Assembly (NCBI RefSeq): GCF_001423295.1
Contig: NZ_LMNG01000005.1
Coordinates: 586 to 64,585, forward strand
Source: Methylobacterium sp. Leaf112
GTDB lineage: Bacteria; Pseudomonadota; Alphaproteobacteria; Rhizobiales; Beijerinckiaceae
DNA: 64,000 nt
Direction: 5' to 3'
A program made the position numbers and the translations under genes. The notes below the pieces were generated by a model. That model was not told the origin of the DNA and ran no database searches. It saw only the letters and a list, made by a program, of their open reading frames with translations. This document shows, one piece after another, positions 25,379 through 35,935 of this stretch (within the stretch, counting starts at the first letter, position 1; the number at the start of each line of letters is the position of its first letter).

Positions 25379-26626
25379 TCACGGCTCGGCCAGCGGCAGG
25401 CCCTTGCTCTCCGGGCTCCAATGCAGGTCGGGCGTCGCCGTGAAAAGGCGCTTGTGGGCGAGCACCGCGTAGGTGTCGGTCATGCCGGCGATGTAGTCGG
25501 CCACCCGGCGGGCGACGCGACCCGCGCTCGCGCCCTCCAGCCCGTCCGACCATTCCTCCGGCATGGCGCGGGGCTCGGCGGTGAACCGCGAAAACAGGTC
25601 GGCGACGATGATGTCCGCCTTGGCGCGCACGGCCAGCACGCCGGGATGGCGGTACATGCGGGCGAACAGGAAGGTCTTGATCGCCGCATCCGCCGCCGCG
25701 ATGGCGGGCGAGAACGCGACGACGGGGGCGGACGCCGCCCGGATGGCGGCGACGTCGCCGGGCGCCAGGGCGGCGATGCGGCGCCCGCTCTCGGCGATGA
25801 CGTCCTCGACGAAGCGGGTGATCACCCGCCGCGCCAGCTCGTGAATCTTTCGCGATGGGTCGAGGGTCGGATAGAGCCCGTCGATTTCCGCCAGGATCTC
25901 GGCGAGGAACGGCACGGCGTCGAGGTCGGCGAGATCGAACAGGCCGGCGCGCAGGCCGTCGTCGAGGTCGTGGCTGTCGTAGGCGATGTCGTCGGCGAGC
26001 GCCGCCGCCTGCGCTTCGGGCCCGGCGAAGCGCGCGAGTTCGAGATCGTTCAGGCGATCGTATTCGAGGATCGCCGCCGGAATGCCGCGCGTCGCCCAGC
26101 GCGGGGTCGGCGTCCCGTCCGCCTCCAGCAGGGGACCGTTGTGCTTGACCAGGCCCTCCAGGGTCTCCCAGGCGAGGTTGAGTCCGTCGAAGCCGGCGTA
26201 GCGCCGCTCCAGCCGGGTGACGATGCGCAGGGCCTGGGCGTTGTGGTCGAAGCCACCGTGCCCACGCATCAGCGCGTCCAGGGCATCCTCGCCGGTGTGG
26301 CCGAAGCAGGTGTGGCCGAGGTCGTGGCTGAGGGCGAGGGCCTCGGCGAGATCCTCGTCGAGGCCGAGCGCCCGGGCGAGCGCGCGGGCGATCTGGCTCA
26401 CCTCCAGGGTATGGGTGAGGCGGGTGCGATAGTGGTCGCCCTCGTGGTGCACGAAGACCTGGGTCTTGTGCTTGAGGCGCCGGAAGGCGGAGGAGTGGAT
26501 GATGCGGTCGCGGTCGCGCTGGAAGTCGCTGCGCGTCGGCGAGGACGCTTCGGGAATCAGCCGCCCGCGCGTCGTGGCCGGGTCCGTCGCATAGGGCGCC
26601 CTCCAGCGCTCACCGTTGTGCCGCAC
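25379..26626 (-). CDS. dgt: Deoxyguanosinetriphosphate triphosphohydrolase-like protein (HD domain)
   Basis: A 415-residue HD-domain dNTPase of the type-2 Dgt family. Metal motifs are [14 protein letters not shown], the [19 protein letters not shown] loop and [15 protein letters not shown]. It starts at GTG 26626 with a GGGGGG stretch 5-8 bases upstream; there is no in-frame ATG that fits. In alphaproteobacteria it lies before argS and is often divergent from an A-type iron-sulfur carrier gene, as here. Confidence 0.93.
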   Translation of the reverse strand: MRHNGERWRAPYATDPATTRGRLIPEASSPTRSDFQRDRDRIIHSSAFRRLKHKTQVFVHHEGDHYRTRLTHTLEVSQIARALARALGLDEDLAEALALSHDLGHTCFGHTGEDALDALMRGHGGFDHNAQALRIVTRLERRYAGFDGLNLAWETLEGLVKHNGPLLEADGTPTPRWATRGIPAAILEYDRLNDLELARFAGPEAQAAALADDIAYDSHDLDDGLRAGLFDLADLDAVPFLAEILAEIDGLYPTLDPSRKIHELARRVITRFVEDVIAESGRRIAALAPGDVAAIRAASAPVVAFSPAIAAADAAIKTFLFARMYRHPGVLAVRAKADIIVADLFSRFTAEPRAMPEEWSDGLEGASAGRVARRVADYIAGMTDTYAVLAHKRLFTATPDLHWSPESKGLPLAEP

Positions 26627-26722
26627 GTCATCCCCCCGTCGCGCCGCGTTGCAGCGCGTGCTTGCCGAGCCTATCTTGTGCGCCTGAGCGCATCTGGCAA
26701 TCGACGAGACCCGAGCATCACG

Positions 26723-27049
26723 ATGGCCGACATCACCCTGACCCCGCGCGCGGCGAAGCGCATCAACGAGATCATGGGCGCCGAGCCCCCGGGCGCGTCC
26801 CTGCGGATCAGCGTGAACGGCGGCGGCTGCTCGGGCTTCTCCTACGCCTTCGACATCGAGCGGGCACGGGCCGCCGACGACGTGGCCATCGAGCGCGACG
26901 GTGCCACGGTGCTCGTCGACCCCATGTCGCTCGAATACATGAGTGGCTCGGTCATCGACTTCGTCAACGACCTCATCGGCCAGTCGTTCAAGATCGAGAA
27001 CCCGCTGGCCACCGCGTCCTGCGGTTGCGGCACGTCGTTCTCCCTGTAG
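26723..27049 (+). CDS. erpA: A-type iron-sulfur cluster carrier (ErpA/IscA family)
   Basis: A 108-residue iron-sulfur insertion protein. Three conserved cysteines are present: GGGCSGF and SCGCGTSF. The frame [17 protein letters not shown] is typical. It receives [Fe-S] clusters and passes them to targets. Whether it is ErpA or IscA cannot be decided by sequence alone; the divergent dgt context supports the ErpA-like annotation used in this group. Confidence 0.93.
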   Translation: MADITLTPRAAKRINEIMGAEPPGASLRISVNGGGCSGFSYAFDIERARAADDVAIERDGATVLVDPMSLEYMSGSVIDFVNDLIGQSFKIENPLATASCGCGTSFSL

Positions 27050-27190
27050 GGTTTCGCCCGCACGTCCGTTGATCCGGACGCCCCCGGCAATTGCCACATC
27101 CCGCGAACTGCGGCACGGATGCGTCGTCCATGGCGCCCCCGCGGCGCGCCCTCCCCTGAAGCGCCGTTTGCCAGCGATCCGGAAAACCCC

Positions 27191-29020
27191 ATGACCTGCT
27201 CGAAAGGCCGCCCCCTCCTGCGCTGGGCGACCGGCGCCTCGGCCTGCGTCCTCGTCCTCCTCGGCGCCGGCCTGCCGGTGGGACCCGGGCCCGCCTGGGC
27301 CCAGGAGGCCGCCTCCGCCGTTCAGGACGTGACCCTGACGGACGTGACTCTGCCGCTGGGCGACGCAGTGCTGAAGGCCGCGCGCGTCACGGTCAGCGGC
27401 ACGCGCCTGTCGAAGGACGAACTCCTCGCCCTGCTCCGCCCCGGCCCCGAGCCCGTGGCGTCGCGCCTCGCCCGCCTCGATGCGGCGAGCCTCGTGATCC
27501 CGGACCTGCGCATCGAGGGTGGGTCCAAGGGCGTGCGGGAGACGGTGACCTACGGCAACGTCGTCGCCAAGGACGTGCGCGCCGGACGGATCGCCGAGCT
27601 CACCTCCACGGGGGCGGTCCTCACCGTGGAGGGCGAGCGCAAGGGTGCCGGGTCCTACGGTCCGCTCCAGGCCACCGACCTCGATCTGGCGGCCCTGGCC
27701 CGGCTCTATGCCGAACCGGGTGACGGCAAGGGTGCCCTGCAGCGGATCTACGGCACGTTCGCCGTGGCGGACATCGCCTTCGTCGACGCCAAGGGCATGG
27801 CGGTGAAATTCGCCCGCATCCAGGGTCGCGACCTCAGCGCCCGGCCGGTGCCGGGCACATGGGCCGGGGCCTTGGCGGCGCTGACCGCCCCCGGTCTCGC
27901 CGAAGCGCCGCCCGCCACCCGCGCCAAGCTGTCGGCCAACGCCGCGGACCTCGCCGAAGCGGTGACGCTCGGCGGCTTCGAGGCCACCGGCCTCAGCGTC
28001 CAGCACACCACGGGGCCGACGCCGCTGAACCTCGCCATCGACCGCATCCAGGTCGGCGGCTCGGATGCGAGCCTCGAGGGCATCACCCTGGCGAGCAACG
28101 GGCTCGATGCGAAGGCCGCGCGCCTGTCGCTGAACGGCTTCTCCATCGCCCCCACCATCGCGGCCCTGCGCAAGCTCGCAGCGACGCCCGACGCCACGGA
28201 CGAGGACCTGCGCCGGCTGACTCCGGTGATCGGAACCCTCGCCCTCAGCGACCTCAGCCTCGACCTGTCCGGCGATCCGGGTGCGAAGGCCCAGGATCCG
28301 GTGGTGCAGGATCAGGCTTCGAAGAATCCGGCGGTGAGGACCGAGCCGTTGCATGTGGGCCTGCGCGCGGCGACGTTCAATTTCGGGCCACCCCGCGACG
28401 GCGTCCCCACGGCCGGGCGCATCGACCTCGCGGGCCTGACCCTGCCGGCCTCCGCCGTGGCGGGCGTGCCCGGCCTCGGGTCCCTCGGCCTCTACGGCTA
28501 CCGCGACCTCGATCTCACCGTGGTGGCCGACACCGCCTGGGATGCTGCGGCCAAGGAACTCAAGCTCGGCGAGATCTCGATCTCGGGCAAGGACATGGGC
28601 ACGGTGCGGGTCAACGGCATGCTCGGCGGCATCGGCCCCGAGGTGTTCGACCCCGATGCCGGCGTGTCGGGCTTCGCCATGCTGTCGGCCACCGCCAAGG
28701 CCCTCGATCTGACCATCGAGAACACCGGCCTGTTCGAGCGCTTCATCGCGGCCCAGTCCAAGGTCCTCAGCCTCAAGCCCGAGGAACTGAAGCAGGAATA
28801 CGTCACGGCGAGCCTCTACGGCGTGCCGGCGATCCTGGGCAATTCGGCCGGCGCCAAGGCCATCGGCGCGGCCATGGGCCAGTTCGTGGCCAAGCCCGGC
28901 ACCCTGTCCCTGAGCGTCCGCCCCCGGAACGGAACCGGCATCGGCATGCTGGAGTTCAGCGCCAGCCCGACCCCGGCCGCCGTCCTCGACCGTCTGACCA
29001 TCGACGCCAAGGCGAACTGA
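27191..29020 (+). CDS. Large exported protein of unknown function
   Basis: A 609-residue protein with a signal peptide (cleavage near AWA-QE). The mature part is beta-rich with recurring phrases such as [38 protein letters not shown] and [15 protein letters not shown], and it ends with a helical stretch ([21 protein letters not shown]). The alternation of amphipathic strands suggests a periplasmic or outer-membrane-associated beta structure, loosely like AsmA or DUF945 proteins, but I recognise no family with confidence. It stands alone between erpA and the convergent LysR gene. ATG 27191 gives the best signal peptide. Confidence 0.7.
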   Translation: MTCSKGRPLLRWATGASACVLVLLGAGLPVGPGPAWAQEAASAVQDVTLTDVTLPLGDAVLKAARVTVSGTRLSKDELLALLRPGPEPVASRLARLDAASLVIPDLRIEGGSKGVRETVTYGNVVAKDVRAGRIAELTSTGAVLTVEGERKGAGSYGPLQATDLDLAALARLYAEPGDGKGALQRIYGTFAVADIAFVDAKGMAVKFARIQGRDLSARPVPGTWAGALAALTAPGLAEAPPATRAKLSANAADLAEAVTLGGFEATGLSVQHTTGPTPLNLAIDRIQVGGSDASLEGITLASNGLDAKAARLSLNGFSIAPTIAALRKLAATPDATDEDLRRLTPVIGTLALSDLSLDLSGDPGAKAQDPVVQDQASKNPAVRTEPLHVGLRAATFNFGPPRDGVPTAGRIDLAGLTLPASAVAGVPGLGSLGLYGYRDLDLTVVADTAWDAAAKELKLGEISISGKDMGTVRVNGMLGGIGPEVFDPDAGVSGFAMLSATAKALDLTIENTGLFERFIAAQSKVLSLKPEELKQEYVTASLYGVPAILGNSAGAKAIGAAMGQFVAKPGTLSLSVRPRNGTGIGMLEFSASPTPAAVLDRLTIDAKAN

Positions 29021-29050
29021 GCCGCACCGCACGCGGCCCGATGCGCGGCG

Positions 29051-29965
29051 CTAAGATGTCGGATCGTCCTGAGCGGTCCGCGCATCGGCCTCGGCCGCTG
29101 CCCACACCGCCTCGACGGCGGCGCGGGTTCGGGCACGATCACGGTAGAGCCGGATCTCCAGGGGGACCGCCGCCCCGGTGGCGATCAGGCGGCCTTCGGC
29201 CAGTTCGCGGGTGACGAGGCTGCGCGGCACCCAGGCGAGGCCGTGGCCCTCCAGCGCCATGGCCTTCAACGCCTCCGCCATGGCGTTGGCGTTGGTGTGC
29301 GCGACACGCCCCGGCGGCACCTCCCCCTGCGCCGTCCCCTGCGCCTGCGCGAACAGGCTCACGCGGCCGAGAAAGGAGTCGGCGGCATAGGCCAGCAGCG
29401 GCGTCGGCGCATCCGCGCTCGGCACCGGCAGGGTCGGCCCATGCACCGCCACCAGCGCATCCGCCCCGACCACGCGGTGGGGATAGAACTCCGGATCGAG
29501 GAGGATCGGCACGCTGGGGTGGTGGAAGGTGAGCAGGAAGTCGTAGCCGCCCTCGGCGATGGCCTGGAGGCAGTTGTGAAAATCGTCCGGCAGAAGCCGT
29601 GTCCCGATGGGACCGGTGCGCGCCTCGATGGCCCGGAACCAGGCGGGGAAGAAGGCGAGCGACAGGGTGTGCAGGGCGGCGACACTCACCACCGGACCGC
29701 CCGATCCCGTGCCGGCGCGCAGATCCACGCGGCTCGCCTGGAGCATCCGCACGGTCTCCTCCGCGGTCTCGCGGAAGCGCCGGCCCGCCGGCGTCAGGGT
29801 GGTGGGGTAGGTGCTGCGGTCGATGAGGCCGACGCCGAGCCAGAGTTCCAGGGCCTGGATCCGGCGGCTGAAGGCCGATTGGGTGACGTGGCGCGCCTCG
29901 GCCGAGCGGGAGAAGCTGCGGGTCTCGGCGAGGCTGAGGAAATCCTCCAGCCATTTCAGCTCCAC
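29051..29965 (-). CDS. LysR-family transcriptional regulator
   Basis: A 304-residue regulator. The winged HTH is at the N-terminus (LKWLEDFLSLAETRSFSRSA, RHVTQSAFSRRIQALE, PTTLTPAGRRF), followed by a substrate-binding domain. GAGGAG lies a few bases before the GTG at 29965. It begins 20 bp after rnd on the same strand. The target is unknown; no divergent partner gene is present. The effector-domain sequence is not specific enough to name the ligand. Confidence 0.9.
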   Translation of the reverse strand: MELKWLEDFLSLAETRSFSRSAEARHVTQSAFSRRIQALELWLGVGLIDRSTYPTTLTPAGRRFRETAEETVRMLQASRVDLRAGTGSGGPVVSVAALHTLSLAFFPAWFRAIEARTGPIGTRLLPDDFHNCLQAIAEGGYDFLLTFHHPSVPILLDPEFYPHRVVGADALVAVHGPTLPVPSADAPTPLLAYAADSFLGRVSLFAQAQGTAQGEVPPGRVAHTNANAMAEALKAMALEGHGLAWVPRSLVTRELAEGRLIATGAAVPLEIRLYRDRARTRAAVEAVWAAAEADARTAQDDPTS

Positions 29966-29985
29966 CGCGCGCTCCTCGCCGATGA

Positions 29986-31137
29986 TCAATCCAGTTCGCG
30001 CACCACCACGCGCCCGCGCTCGGCCGAGAGGGCGAGGCGGCCGGCCTTGAGGGCGAGGGCCTTCTCGCCGAACAGCGCCCGGCGCCAGCCGTGCAGCACC
30101 GGCACGTCGGCCGCGTCGTCGTCGGCGATGGCTTCGAGATCGTCCACGGAGGCGATGATCTTCGGGGCGACGCCTTCGGTCTCGCACACGGCCTTCAGCA
30201 GAACCTTGAGGAGTTCGACAAGGGCCCCGTTGCCGCCGCGGCCGCGGCTGCGCTCGGGCAGGGCGATGTCGGTGAGATCGCGGGCGAAGCCCCGCTCCAC
30301 CGCCGCCAGGATGTCCGTACCCGTGCGCGAGCGCTCGAACCCGGCGGGGATGGAGCGCAGGCGGCCGAGGGCCTCGACGCTGCGGGGGGCCGAAGACGCG
30401 ACGTCGATCACGGCCTCGTCCTTGAGGATGCGCCCGCGCGGTACGTTGCGGCTCTGCGCCTCGCGCTCGCGCCAGGCCGCGACCTCGATGAGCACGGCGA
30501 TCTCGCGCGGCTTGCGCATGCGCCCCGCGAGGCGGCGCCACGCCTGCGACGGGTCGGCCTTGTAGGTCTCCGGCGAGGTGAGGACGCTCATCTCCTCGTC
30601 GAGCCACTCGCCCCGGTCCGTGGAGAGGAGCTGCCCGGCGAGCACCTCGTAGACCTTCACGAGGTGGGTGACGTCCGAGAGGGCGTAGCTCGACTGCGCG
30701 TCAGAAAGCGGGCGCCGCGACCAGTCGGTGAAGCGCGAGGACTTGTCGATCTTGGCCTTGGCCACATCGTTGACGAGCTGTTCGTAGGAGACCGAATCGC
30801 CGTAGCCACACACCATGGCGGCCACTTGCGTGTCGAAGAACGGCTGTGGCAGCAGGCCTCCGAGCAACCAGATGATCTCGAGGTCCTGCCGGGCCGAGTG
30901 GAACACCTTGACCACGCCCTCGTCGGCCATCAGCGCGAAGAACGGCGCGAGGTCGAGGTCGGGCGAGAGCGGATCGACGAGCACCCCCGAACCGTCCGGC
31001 CCCGCCATCTGGATGAGGCAGAGCTTCGGGTAGTAGGTGGTCTCGCGCATGAACTCCGTGTCGACGGTCACGAAGGGATGCGCGGCAAAGCGGTCGCAGG
31101 CCTCGGCGAGGGCGTGCGTGGTCGAGATCAGGTCCAT
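29986..31137 (-). CDS. rnd: Ribonuclease D
   Basis: A 383-residue DEDDy 3'-5' exoribonuclease for tRNA and stable RNA maturation. The exonuclease motifs are [16 protein letters not shown] and [10 protein letters not shown] (Tyr and Asp). HRDC domains follow ([21 protein letters not shown]). Start ATG 31137 and length are normal. Confidence 0.95.
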   Translation of the reverse strand: MDLISTTHALAEACDRFAAHPFVTVDTEFMRETTYYPKLCLIQMAGPDGSGVLVDPLSPDLDLAPFFALMADEGVVKVFHSARQDLEIIWLLGGLLPQPFFDTQVAAMVCGYGDSVSYEQLVNDVAKAKIDKSSRFTDWSRRPLSDAQSSYALSDVTHLVKVYEVLAGQLLSTDRGEWLDEEMSVLTSPETYKADPSQAWRRLAGRMRKPREIAVLIEVAAWREREAQSRNVPRGRILKDEAVIDVASSAPRSVEALGRLRSIPAGFERSRTGTDILAAVERGFARDLTDIALPERSRGRGGNGALVELLKVLLKAVCETEGVAPKIIASVDDLEAIADDDAADVPVLHGWRRALFGEKALALKAGRLALSAERGRVVVRELD

Positions 31138-31279
31138 GGAATTCGGCTATATCGGAGGTTGACGCCTCAGGCGAGATCGTATCCCGCGCCGCGCTCGCCT
31201 ATCCCCCTAATACCGGCGAGCCGACGCAGCTCAACCGAAGGCCCCCGCCGAGATTCTCTTACCGCCCCCCGCGATCCCG

Positions 31280-31699
31280 TTACGCGGCGCGCTGGCCGGA
31301 GCGGTTCCGGCGGGCGAGGCGCCGCACCAGATCGGCGCGCTGACGCCGCTGCGCCTCGGCACGGGCGAGGAGCCAGTCGAGGATTCCCGTCTCGATCCGC
31401 GTCCCGCCCTCCTCCGTGAGGCGCCGGATGCGGTCGACCCGGAAGCCGCGATAGCCGCCACGCGCCCGGTCGATGCCGCCAAGCAGGGTCCGGCCCGGCC
31501 CGAGCCGTAATTCCCGCGCGTCGAGAACGCGGCGGCTCCAGATTCCGCGGGAATCCTCGTAGGTGATCTCGAAGCGGCCATCGAGCGGCAGAACCTGCCA
31601 TGCGCCGGCCTGATGCGTGGCTTGGCCGGCACCGGTTCCGCGCCCCGAAGCGACGACGGACGCCACATTCAGAATATCGAAAAAAGCGTTTGAATTCAT
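31280..31699 (-). CDS. Small protein with WYL-like domain, no DNA-binding domain
   Basis: A 139-residue protein. Residues about 35-105 resemble a WYL ligand-binding domain (FEITYEDSRGIWSRRVLDARELRLG, YRGFRVDRIRRL), normally fused to an N-terminal HTH in YafY-type regulators. Here no HTH precedes it, and the C-terminal 35 residues are Arg-rich. The ATG at 31699 is chosen because upstream sequence is low complexity. It could be a free-standing WYL sensor or a decayed regulator. It is divergent from aspS. Confidence 0.6.
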   Translation of the reverse strand: MNSNAFFDILNVASVVASGRGTGAGQATHQAGAWQVLPLDGRFEITYEDSRGIWSRRVLDARELRLGPGRTLLGGIDRARGGYRGFRVDRIRRLTEEGGTRIETGILDWLLARAEAQRRQRADLVRRLARRNRSGQRAA

Positions 31700-31913
31700 G
31701 GACCTGATATGGGGATCGTGTGCCTTCTCCGAAAGGCCCCAACGCGCTTTGCCGACGTCATCCCCGCTGCGTCCGGCCCCCATCAGGGGGCAACGACGGG
31801 GCATCGTCGCGGCGACCCGTCCGCCTCGATGCCACGCTCCCCTCGAAGCCGCGCTCGCCTTGACTTGAACGCCCCCGCGTGAATGGTGCCGGGCTCATTC
31901 GATAGAGCCCGCC

Positions 31914-33728
31914 ATGCACCGTTATCGTACCCACACCTGCGGGGCGCTCCGCCCCTCGGACGTCGGCCAGACCGTTCGCCTCTCGGGCTGGTGCCACCGC
32001 ATCCGCGACCATGGCGGCGTGCTGTTCATCGACCTGCGCGATCATTACGGCCGCACCCAATGCGTGGTGGATTCGGACTCGAAGGCATTCCAGGGCGCGA
32101 ACCTCGCCCGCTCCGAATGGGTGATCCGCATCGACGGCCGCGTGCGGACCCGCCCGGCCGGCACCGAGAACCCCGACCTGCCCACCGGCACCATCGAGGT
32201 CTACATCGACGACCTCGAAGTGCTCGGGCCCGCGGGCGAATTGCCGGTGCCGGTGTTCGGCGACCAGGACTACCCGGAGGAGACGCGGCTGAAGTACCGC
32301 TTCCTCGATCTCCGCCGCGACAAGCTGCACGCCAACATCATGAAGCGCGGCGCGATCATCGATTCGCTGCGCCGCCGTATGCGCGAGGGCGGGTTCTTCG
32401 AGTTCCAGACCCCGATCCTCACCGCTTCGTCCCCCGAAGGTGCGCGCGACTACCTCGTGCCGTCCCGCGTCCATCCCGGAAAATTCTACGCGCTGCCGCA
32501 GGCGCCGCAGCAGTTCAAGCAGCTGACGATGATCGCCGGCTTCGATCGCTACTTCCAGATCGCCCCGTGCTTTCGCGACGAGGACGCCCGCGCCGACCGC
32601 TCGCCGGGCGAATTCTATCAGCTCGACATCGAGATGAGCTTCGTCACCCAGGAGGACGTGTTCCAGTCCGTCGAGCCCGTGCTGCGGGACGTCTTCCTCG
32701 AATTCGCCGACGGCAAGCGCGTCACCGAGACCTTCCCGCGCATCCCCTACGCCGAGTCGATGCTGAAATACGGCGTCGACAAGCCAGACCTGCGCAACCC
32801 GCTGATCATCGCCGACGTGACGGAGGCATTCGCCCGCGAGGACGTGGCGTTCAAGGCGTTCAAGGGCGTGATCGCGTCCGGCGGCGTGGTCCGCGCCATC
32901 CCGGCCACGGGCGCCGCGACGCAGCCGCGCTCGTTCTTCGACAAGCTCAACGACTTCGCCCGCGCCGAGGGTGCGCCGGGCCTCGGCTACATCGTGTTCG
33001 AGGATGTCGACGGCGTGCTCACGGGCAAGGGTCCCATCGCGAAGTTCATCCCGGCCGAGGTCCAGGCCCTGATCGCCGGCACCACCGGCACCAAGGCCGG
33101 CGACGCGGTGTTCTTCTCCGCCGGCACCGAGGCCAAGGCGGCCGCCCTCGCCGGCAAGGCCCGCATCCGGATCGCCGACGAACTGAACCTGTCCGACAAG
33201 GACCAGTTCGCGTTCTGCTGGATCACCGACTTCCCGATGTACGAGTGGAACGAGGACGACAAGAAGATCGACTTCTCCCACAACCCGTTCTCGATGCCGA
33301 ACTTCGACCGCGAGGCGTTCCTCGCCCTCGACCCTTCGGACGAGAAGACGATCCTCGGCATCAAGGCGTTCCAGTACGACATCGTCTGCAACGGCACCGA
33401 ACTCTCGTCGGGGGCCATCCGCAACCATCGCCCCGAGGTGATGGAGAAGGCCTTCGGTCTCGCCGGCTACGGCCAGGACGTGCTCGAAGAAAAATTCGGC
33501 GGCATGCTCAACGCGCTGAAGCTCGGCGCCCCGCCGCACGGCGGCATCGCGCCGGGCATCGACCGCATCGTCATGCTGCTCTGCGGCGAGCAGAACCTGC
33601 GCGAGGTGGTGCTGTTCCCCATGAACCAGCGCGCCGAGGACCTGATGATGGGCGCCCCCGCCGAGGCGACGCCGAAGCAGCTGCGCGAGTTGCACATCCG
33701 CCTCAACCTGCCCGAGAAGAGCGCCTGA
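31914..33728 (+). CDS. aspS: Aspartate--tRNA ligase (bacterial type)
   Basis: A 604-residue class IIb synthetase. The N-terminal OB anticodon-binding fold ([23 protein letters not shown]), motif 2 ([25 protein letters not shown]), the GAD insert, and motif 3 ([14 protein letters not shown]) are in order. Bacteria lacking asparaginyl-tRNA synthetase commonly use a relaxed-specificity AspRS with GatCAB; that can only be guessed here. A hairpin follows about 35 bp beyond the stop. Confidence 0.97.
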   Translation: MHRYRTHTCGALRPSDVGQTVRLSGWCHRIRDHGGVLFIDLRDHYGRTQCVVDSDSKAFQGANLARSEWVIRIDGRVRTRPAGTENPDLPTGTIEVYIDDLEVLGPAGELPVPVFGDQDYPEETRLKYRFLDLRRDKLHANIMKRGAIIDSLRRRMREGGFFEFQTPILTASSPEGARDYLVPSRVHPGKFYALPQAPQQFKQLTMIAGFDRYFQIAPCFRDEDARADRSPGEFYQLDIEMSFVTQEDVFQSVEPVLRDVFLEFADGKRVTETFPRIPYAESMLKYGVDKPDLRNPLIIADVTEAFAREDVAFKAFKGVIASGGVVRAIPATGAATQPRSFFDKLNDFARAEGAPGLGYIVFEDVDGVLTGKGPIAKFIPAEVQALIAGTTGTKAGDAVFFSAGTEAKAAALAGKARIRIADELNLSDKDQFAFCWITDFPMYEWNEDDKKIDFSHNPFSMPNFDREAFLALDPSDEKTILGIKAFQYDIVCNGTELSSGAIRNHRPEVMEKAFGLAGYGQDVLEEKFGGMLNALKLGAPPHGGIAPGIDRIVMLLCGEQNLREVVLFPMNQRAEDLMMGAPAEATPKQLRELHIRLNLPEKSA

Positions 33729-33787
33729 GGCGCGCCCTCCCCCGCGCTTTGTCCTGAAGGATGTGTGGGGGACGGCCCCCCCACACA

Positions 33788-33897
33788 CCTCATCCTGAGG
33801 TGCCGGAGCGCAGCGGAGGCCTCGAAGGAGGACTCCAGATATCACCGCATCCCTGGAGGCCTCCTTCGAGGCCGCTTCGCGGCACCTCAGGATGAGG
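33788..33897. repeat. About 110-bp inverted repeat (REP/BIME-like palindromic element)
   Basis: Outer arms CCTCATCCTGAGGTGCC (33788-33804) and GGCACCTCAGGATGAGG (33881-33897) are exact complements. Inner arms GGCCTCGAAGGAGG (33818-33831) and CCTCCTTCGAGGCC (33860-33873) also pair, so the whole element can fold into one long hairpin. This CCTCATCCTGAGG-type sequence is a familiar dispersed intergenic palindrome in Rhizobiales genomes. It sits between aspS and the accessory region, and a short G/C hairpin (33762-33786) precedes it. Confidence 0.88.
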
Positions 33898-33989
33898 TCG
33901 CGTGGGGGGAACGAAAGATCCGATCGACAGGCAGGGCGGATTGTCCGGCCTCGCCGTTCATCGGATGACGCTGGACAGGAGACGTTGCC

Positions 33990-34874
33990 GTGCCGAGCCT
34001 CGTCGCCATCGTCGTCACCCATGACAGCGCGCACGCCCTGCCGGGCTGCCTCGCCGCACTCGCCGCCGAGCACGTGCCGGCGCTTGTGGTGGACAATGCC
34101 AGCCGGGACGCGTCCGTGGCCCTCGCCGAAGCGGCGGGCGCGCAGGTGGTGCGCAACGCCCGCAACGAGGGCTACGGCCGGGCCAACAATCGCGGGGTCC
34201 GTGCCGCCGTCCAGGCCGAACGGGTTCTGATCGTCAACCCAGACGTGACCCTCGGGTCCGGGGCCGTCGACGCCCTGCTGGCCGCCGCCCGCGCCTACCC
34301 GGATGCGGGGCTCCTGGCCCCCCGCCTCGTGGAGCCGGACGGGCGGTTCTTCTACCAGCCGCGCTCGCTGCTCGCGCCGTACCTGACCAATCGCAAGGGC
34401 AAGCGCGCCCCGCCCGAGGGCGATGCCTGCGCGCCGTTCCTGTCCGGCGCCTGCCTGATGATCCGGCGCGACCTGTTTCTCGATCTCGGCGGCTTCGACC
34501 CGAACCTGTTCCTGTTCTACGAGGACGACGACCTGTGCCGGCGCGTGGCCGATGCGGGCCGCGCCCTCGTGCACGTCCACGGTGCGCAAGCCCTGCACGG
34601 GCGCGGGCGCTCCTCGGCGCCGGAGCCCGGCCGGGTGTTCCGCACCCGCTGGCATCAGGCGTGGTCCCGTGCCTACGTCTCCCGCAAATACGGCCTGCCC
34701 GACCCGAGCCCGGGGATGCTCGCCGTCAACGCACCCAAGGCGGCGCTCGCCCGCCTCGTCGGGCACCGCGCCCTATGGGAGCGCTACGGCGGCTCGACGG
34801 CCGGGGCGCTGGCCGCCCTGCGCGGCCGCAGCGCCCTCGATCACGAAGGACTGGACCGCGAGGAGTCCGTGTGA
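33990..34874 (+). CDS. Family 2 glycosyltransferase (rhamnosyltransferase-like)
   Basis: A 294-residue GT-A fold enzyme for surface polysaccharide. Motifs are LVAIVVTHDSAHALPGCL, VVDNASRD, NEGYGRANNRGV, LIVNPDVTLG (metal-binding region), LSGACLMIRRDLF, FYEDDDLCRR (catalytic region). Start is GTG 33990, with AGGAGA about 10 bases upstream. Its stop overlaps the start of the acyltransferase gene (GTGA), so they are coupled. The donor sugar is not predictable; similar enzymes use dTDP-rhamnose. Confidence 0.88.
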   Translation: MPSLVAIVVTHDSAHALPGCLAALAAEHVPALVVDNASRDASVALAEAAGAQVVRNARNEGYGRANNRGVRAAVQAERVLIVNPDVTLGSGAVDALLAAARAYPDAGLLAPRLVEPDGRFFYQPRSLLAPYLTNRKGKRAPPEGDACAPFLSGACLMIRRDLFLDLGGFDPNLFLFYEDDDLCRRVADAGRALVHVHGAQALHGRGRSSAPEPGRVFRTRWHQAWSRAYVSRKYGLPDPSPGMLAVNAPKAALARLVGHRALWERYGGSTAGALAALRGRSALDHEGLDREESV

Positions 34875-35935
34875 CCGCGAAAACCTTCGGGCAGGCCCTG
34901 GCCCGGCCGCACAATGGCTTCTCCGTCCTGCGCCTCGCGCTGGCCACCGCCGTGGTGGTGTCCCACGCCTTCAGCGTCACGAGCGGACAGCCCCTCGACG
35001 AGCCCCTTGCGCGGATGACGGGCTTCTCGCTCGGGGCGCATGCGGTCAACGGCTTCTTCGCCGTCTCGGGGTTTCTCGTCGCCATGAGCCTGGAGCGGCG
35101 GGGCGCCGGCGACTACGTGCTGGCCCGCGCCCTGCGCATCCTGCCGGGCGTGGTCGTGGCGACCCTCATCGTGACCCTGGTCCTCGGCCCCGCCCTGACC
35201 CGCCTGCCCCTGGCCGAATACCTCCAGGCCCCCGGCCCGTGGCTTTTCATCCGCGACACCCTGACGACGTTCAAGAGCAACGCGAGCCTGCCGGGGGTGT
35301 TTGCCGACAACCCCTACCGTTCGCCGCTGGGCACGGTCTGGACCCTGAAATACGAGGTGTTGTGCTACCTCGGGCTACTGGCCGCCGGGCTCGCGGGCCT
35401 CCTGCGGCGCGGGCCAGCCCTTGCGCTCGTGGCTGCCCTCGCCCTCGGTCTGGCGGCGGCGGCGTTCCTCCATCCCGGCCTGTCCGAGGGCGCGGAGACG
35501 CGCTTTCGCCTGCCGCTGCTGTTCGCCTCGGGCTCCGCCCTCTACCTCTGGCGCGACCGGCTCGGCCACCGGGCGTGGCCCCTGGCGCTCCTCGCCCTGG
35601 CGACCGCCCTCCTACAGGGCACGCCGCTGTATCGGAGCCTCCTGTTCCTCACGGAGGCCTACGGCGCGATCTGGCTGGCCCTCTGCCCGGCGCTGGCCCG
35701 TCCGATCCTCGAACCGCGGGCAGACCTCTCTTACGGGATCTACCTCTACGGCTGGCCGATCCAGCAGAGCCTGCACGCCCTGGTGCCCAGCGCCTCACCG
35801 TGGCTGCTGCTGCTCCCGTCCATGGCGCTCACCGGCCTCGTGGCGGCCGCGTCGTGGGTCACCGTCGAGAAGCCGGCCCTGCGGCTCAAGGCACGGGCCC
35901 TGGCGGGACGGGCGCCCCGGGCGGTGGTGTCGTGA
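34871..35935 (+). CDS. Acyltransferase 3 family membrane protein
   Basis: A 354-residue integral membrane O-acyltransferase with about ten hydrophobic helices. The N-terminus carries FSVLRLALATAVVVSHAFS with the catalytic histidine (VSHAF), followed by GAHAVNGFFAVSGFLVA (the FFxxSGF motif) and LGTVWTLKYEVLCYL. Such proteins acetylate or succinylate polysaccharides in the inner membrane. Start is GTG 34871. With the glycosyltransferase it likely modifies a surface glycan. Confidence 0.9.
   Translation: MTAKTFGQALARPHNGFSVLRLALATAVVVSHAFSVTSGQPLDEPLARMTGFSLGAHAVNGFFAVSGFLVAMSLERRGAGDYVLARALRILPGVVVATLIVTLVLGPALTRLPLAEYLQAPGPWLFIRDTLTTFKSNASLPGVFADNPYRSPLGTVWTLKYEVLCYLGLLAAGLAGLLRRGPALALVAALALGLAAAAFLHPGLSEGAETRFRLPLLFASGSALYLWRDRLGHRAWPLALLALATALLQGTPLYRSLLFLTEAYGAIWLALCPALARPILEPRADLSYGIYLYGWPIQQSLHALVPSASPWLLLLPSMALTGLVAAASWVTVEKPALRLKARALAGRAPRAVVS

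Noticed and set aside
25379..29032. A 1217-codon minus-strand open frame through dgt and beyond
   Set aside because: Only the last 415 codons resemble Dgt; the rest is the antisense shadow of erpA and the exported protein in a GC-rich genome.
33788..33897. Insertion sequence or transposase
   Set aside because: Only an inverted repeat is present; there is no open frame of any length in it and no flanking target-site duplication was seen.
31758..34766. A 1002-codon minus-strand frame opposite aspS and the glycosyltransferase
   Set aside because: It is antisense to two well-supported genes and has the low-complexity Arg/Gly/Glu composition of a high-GC shadow frame.
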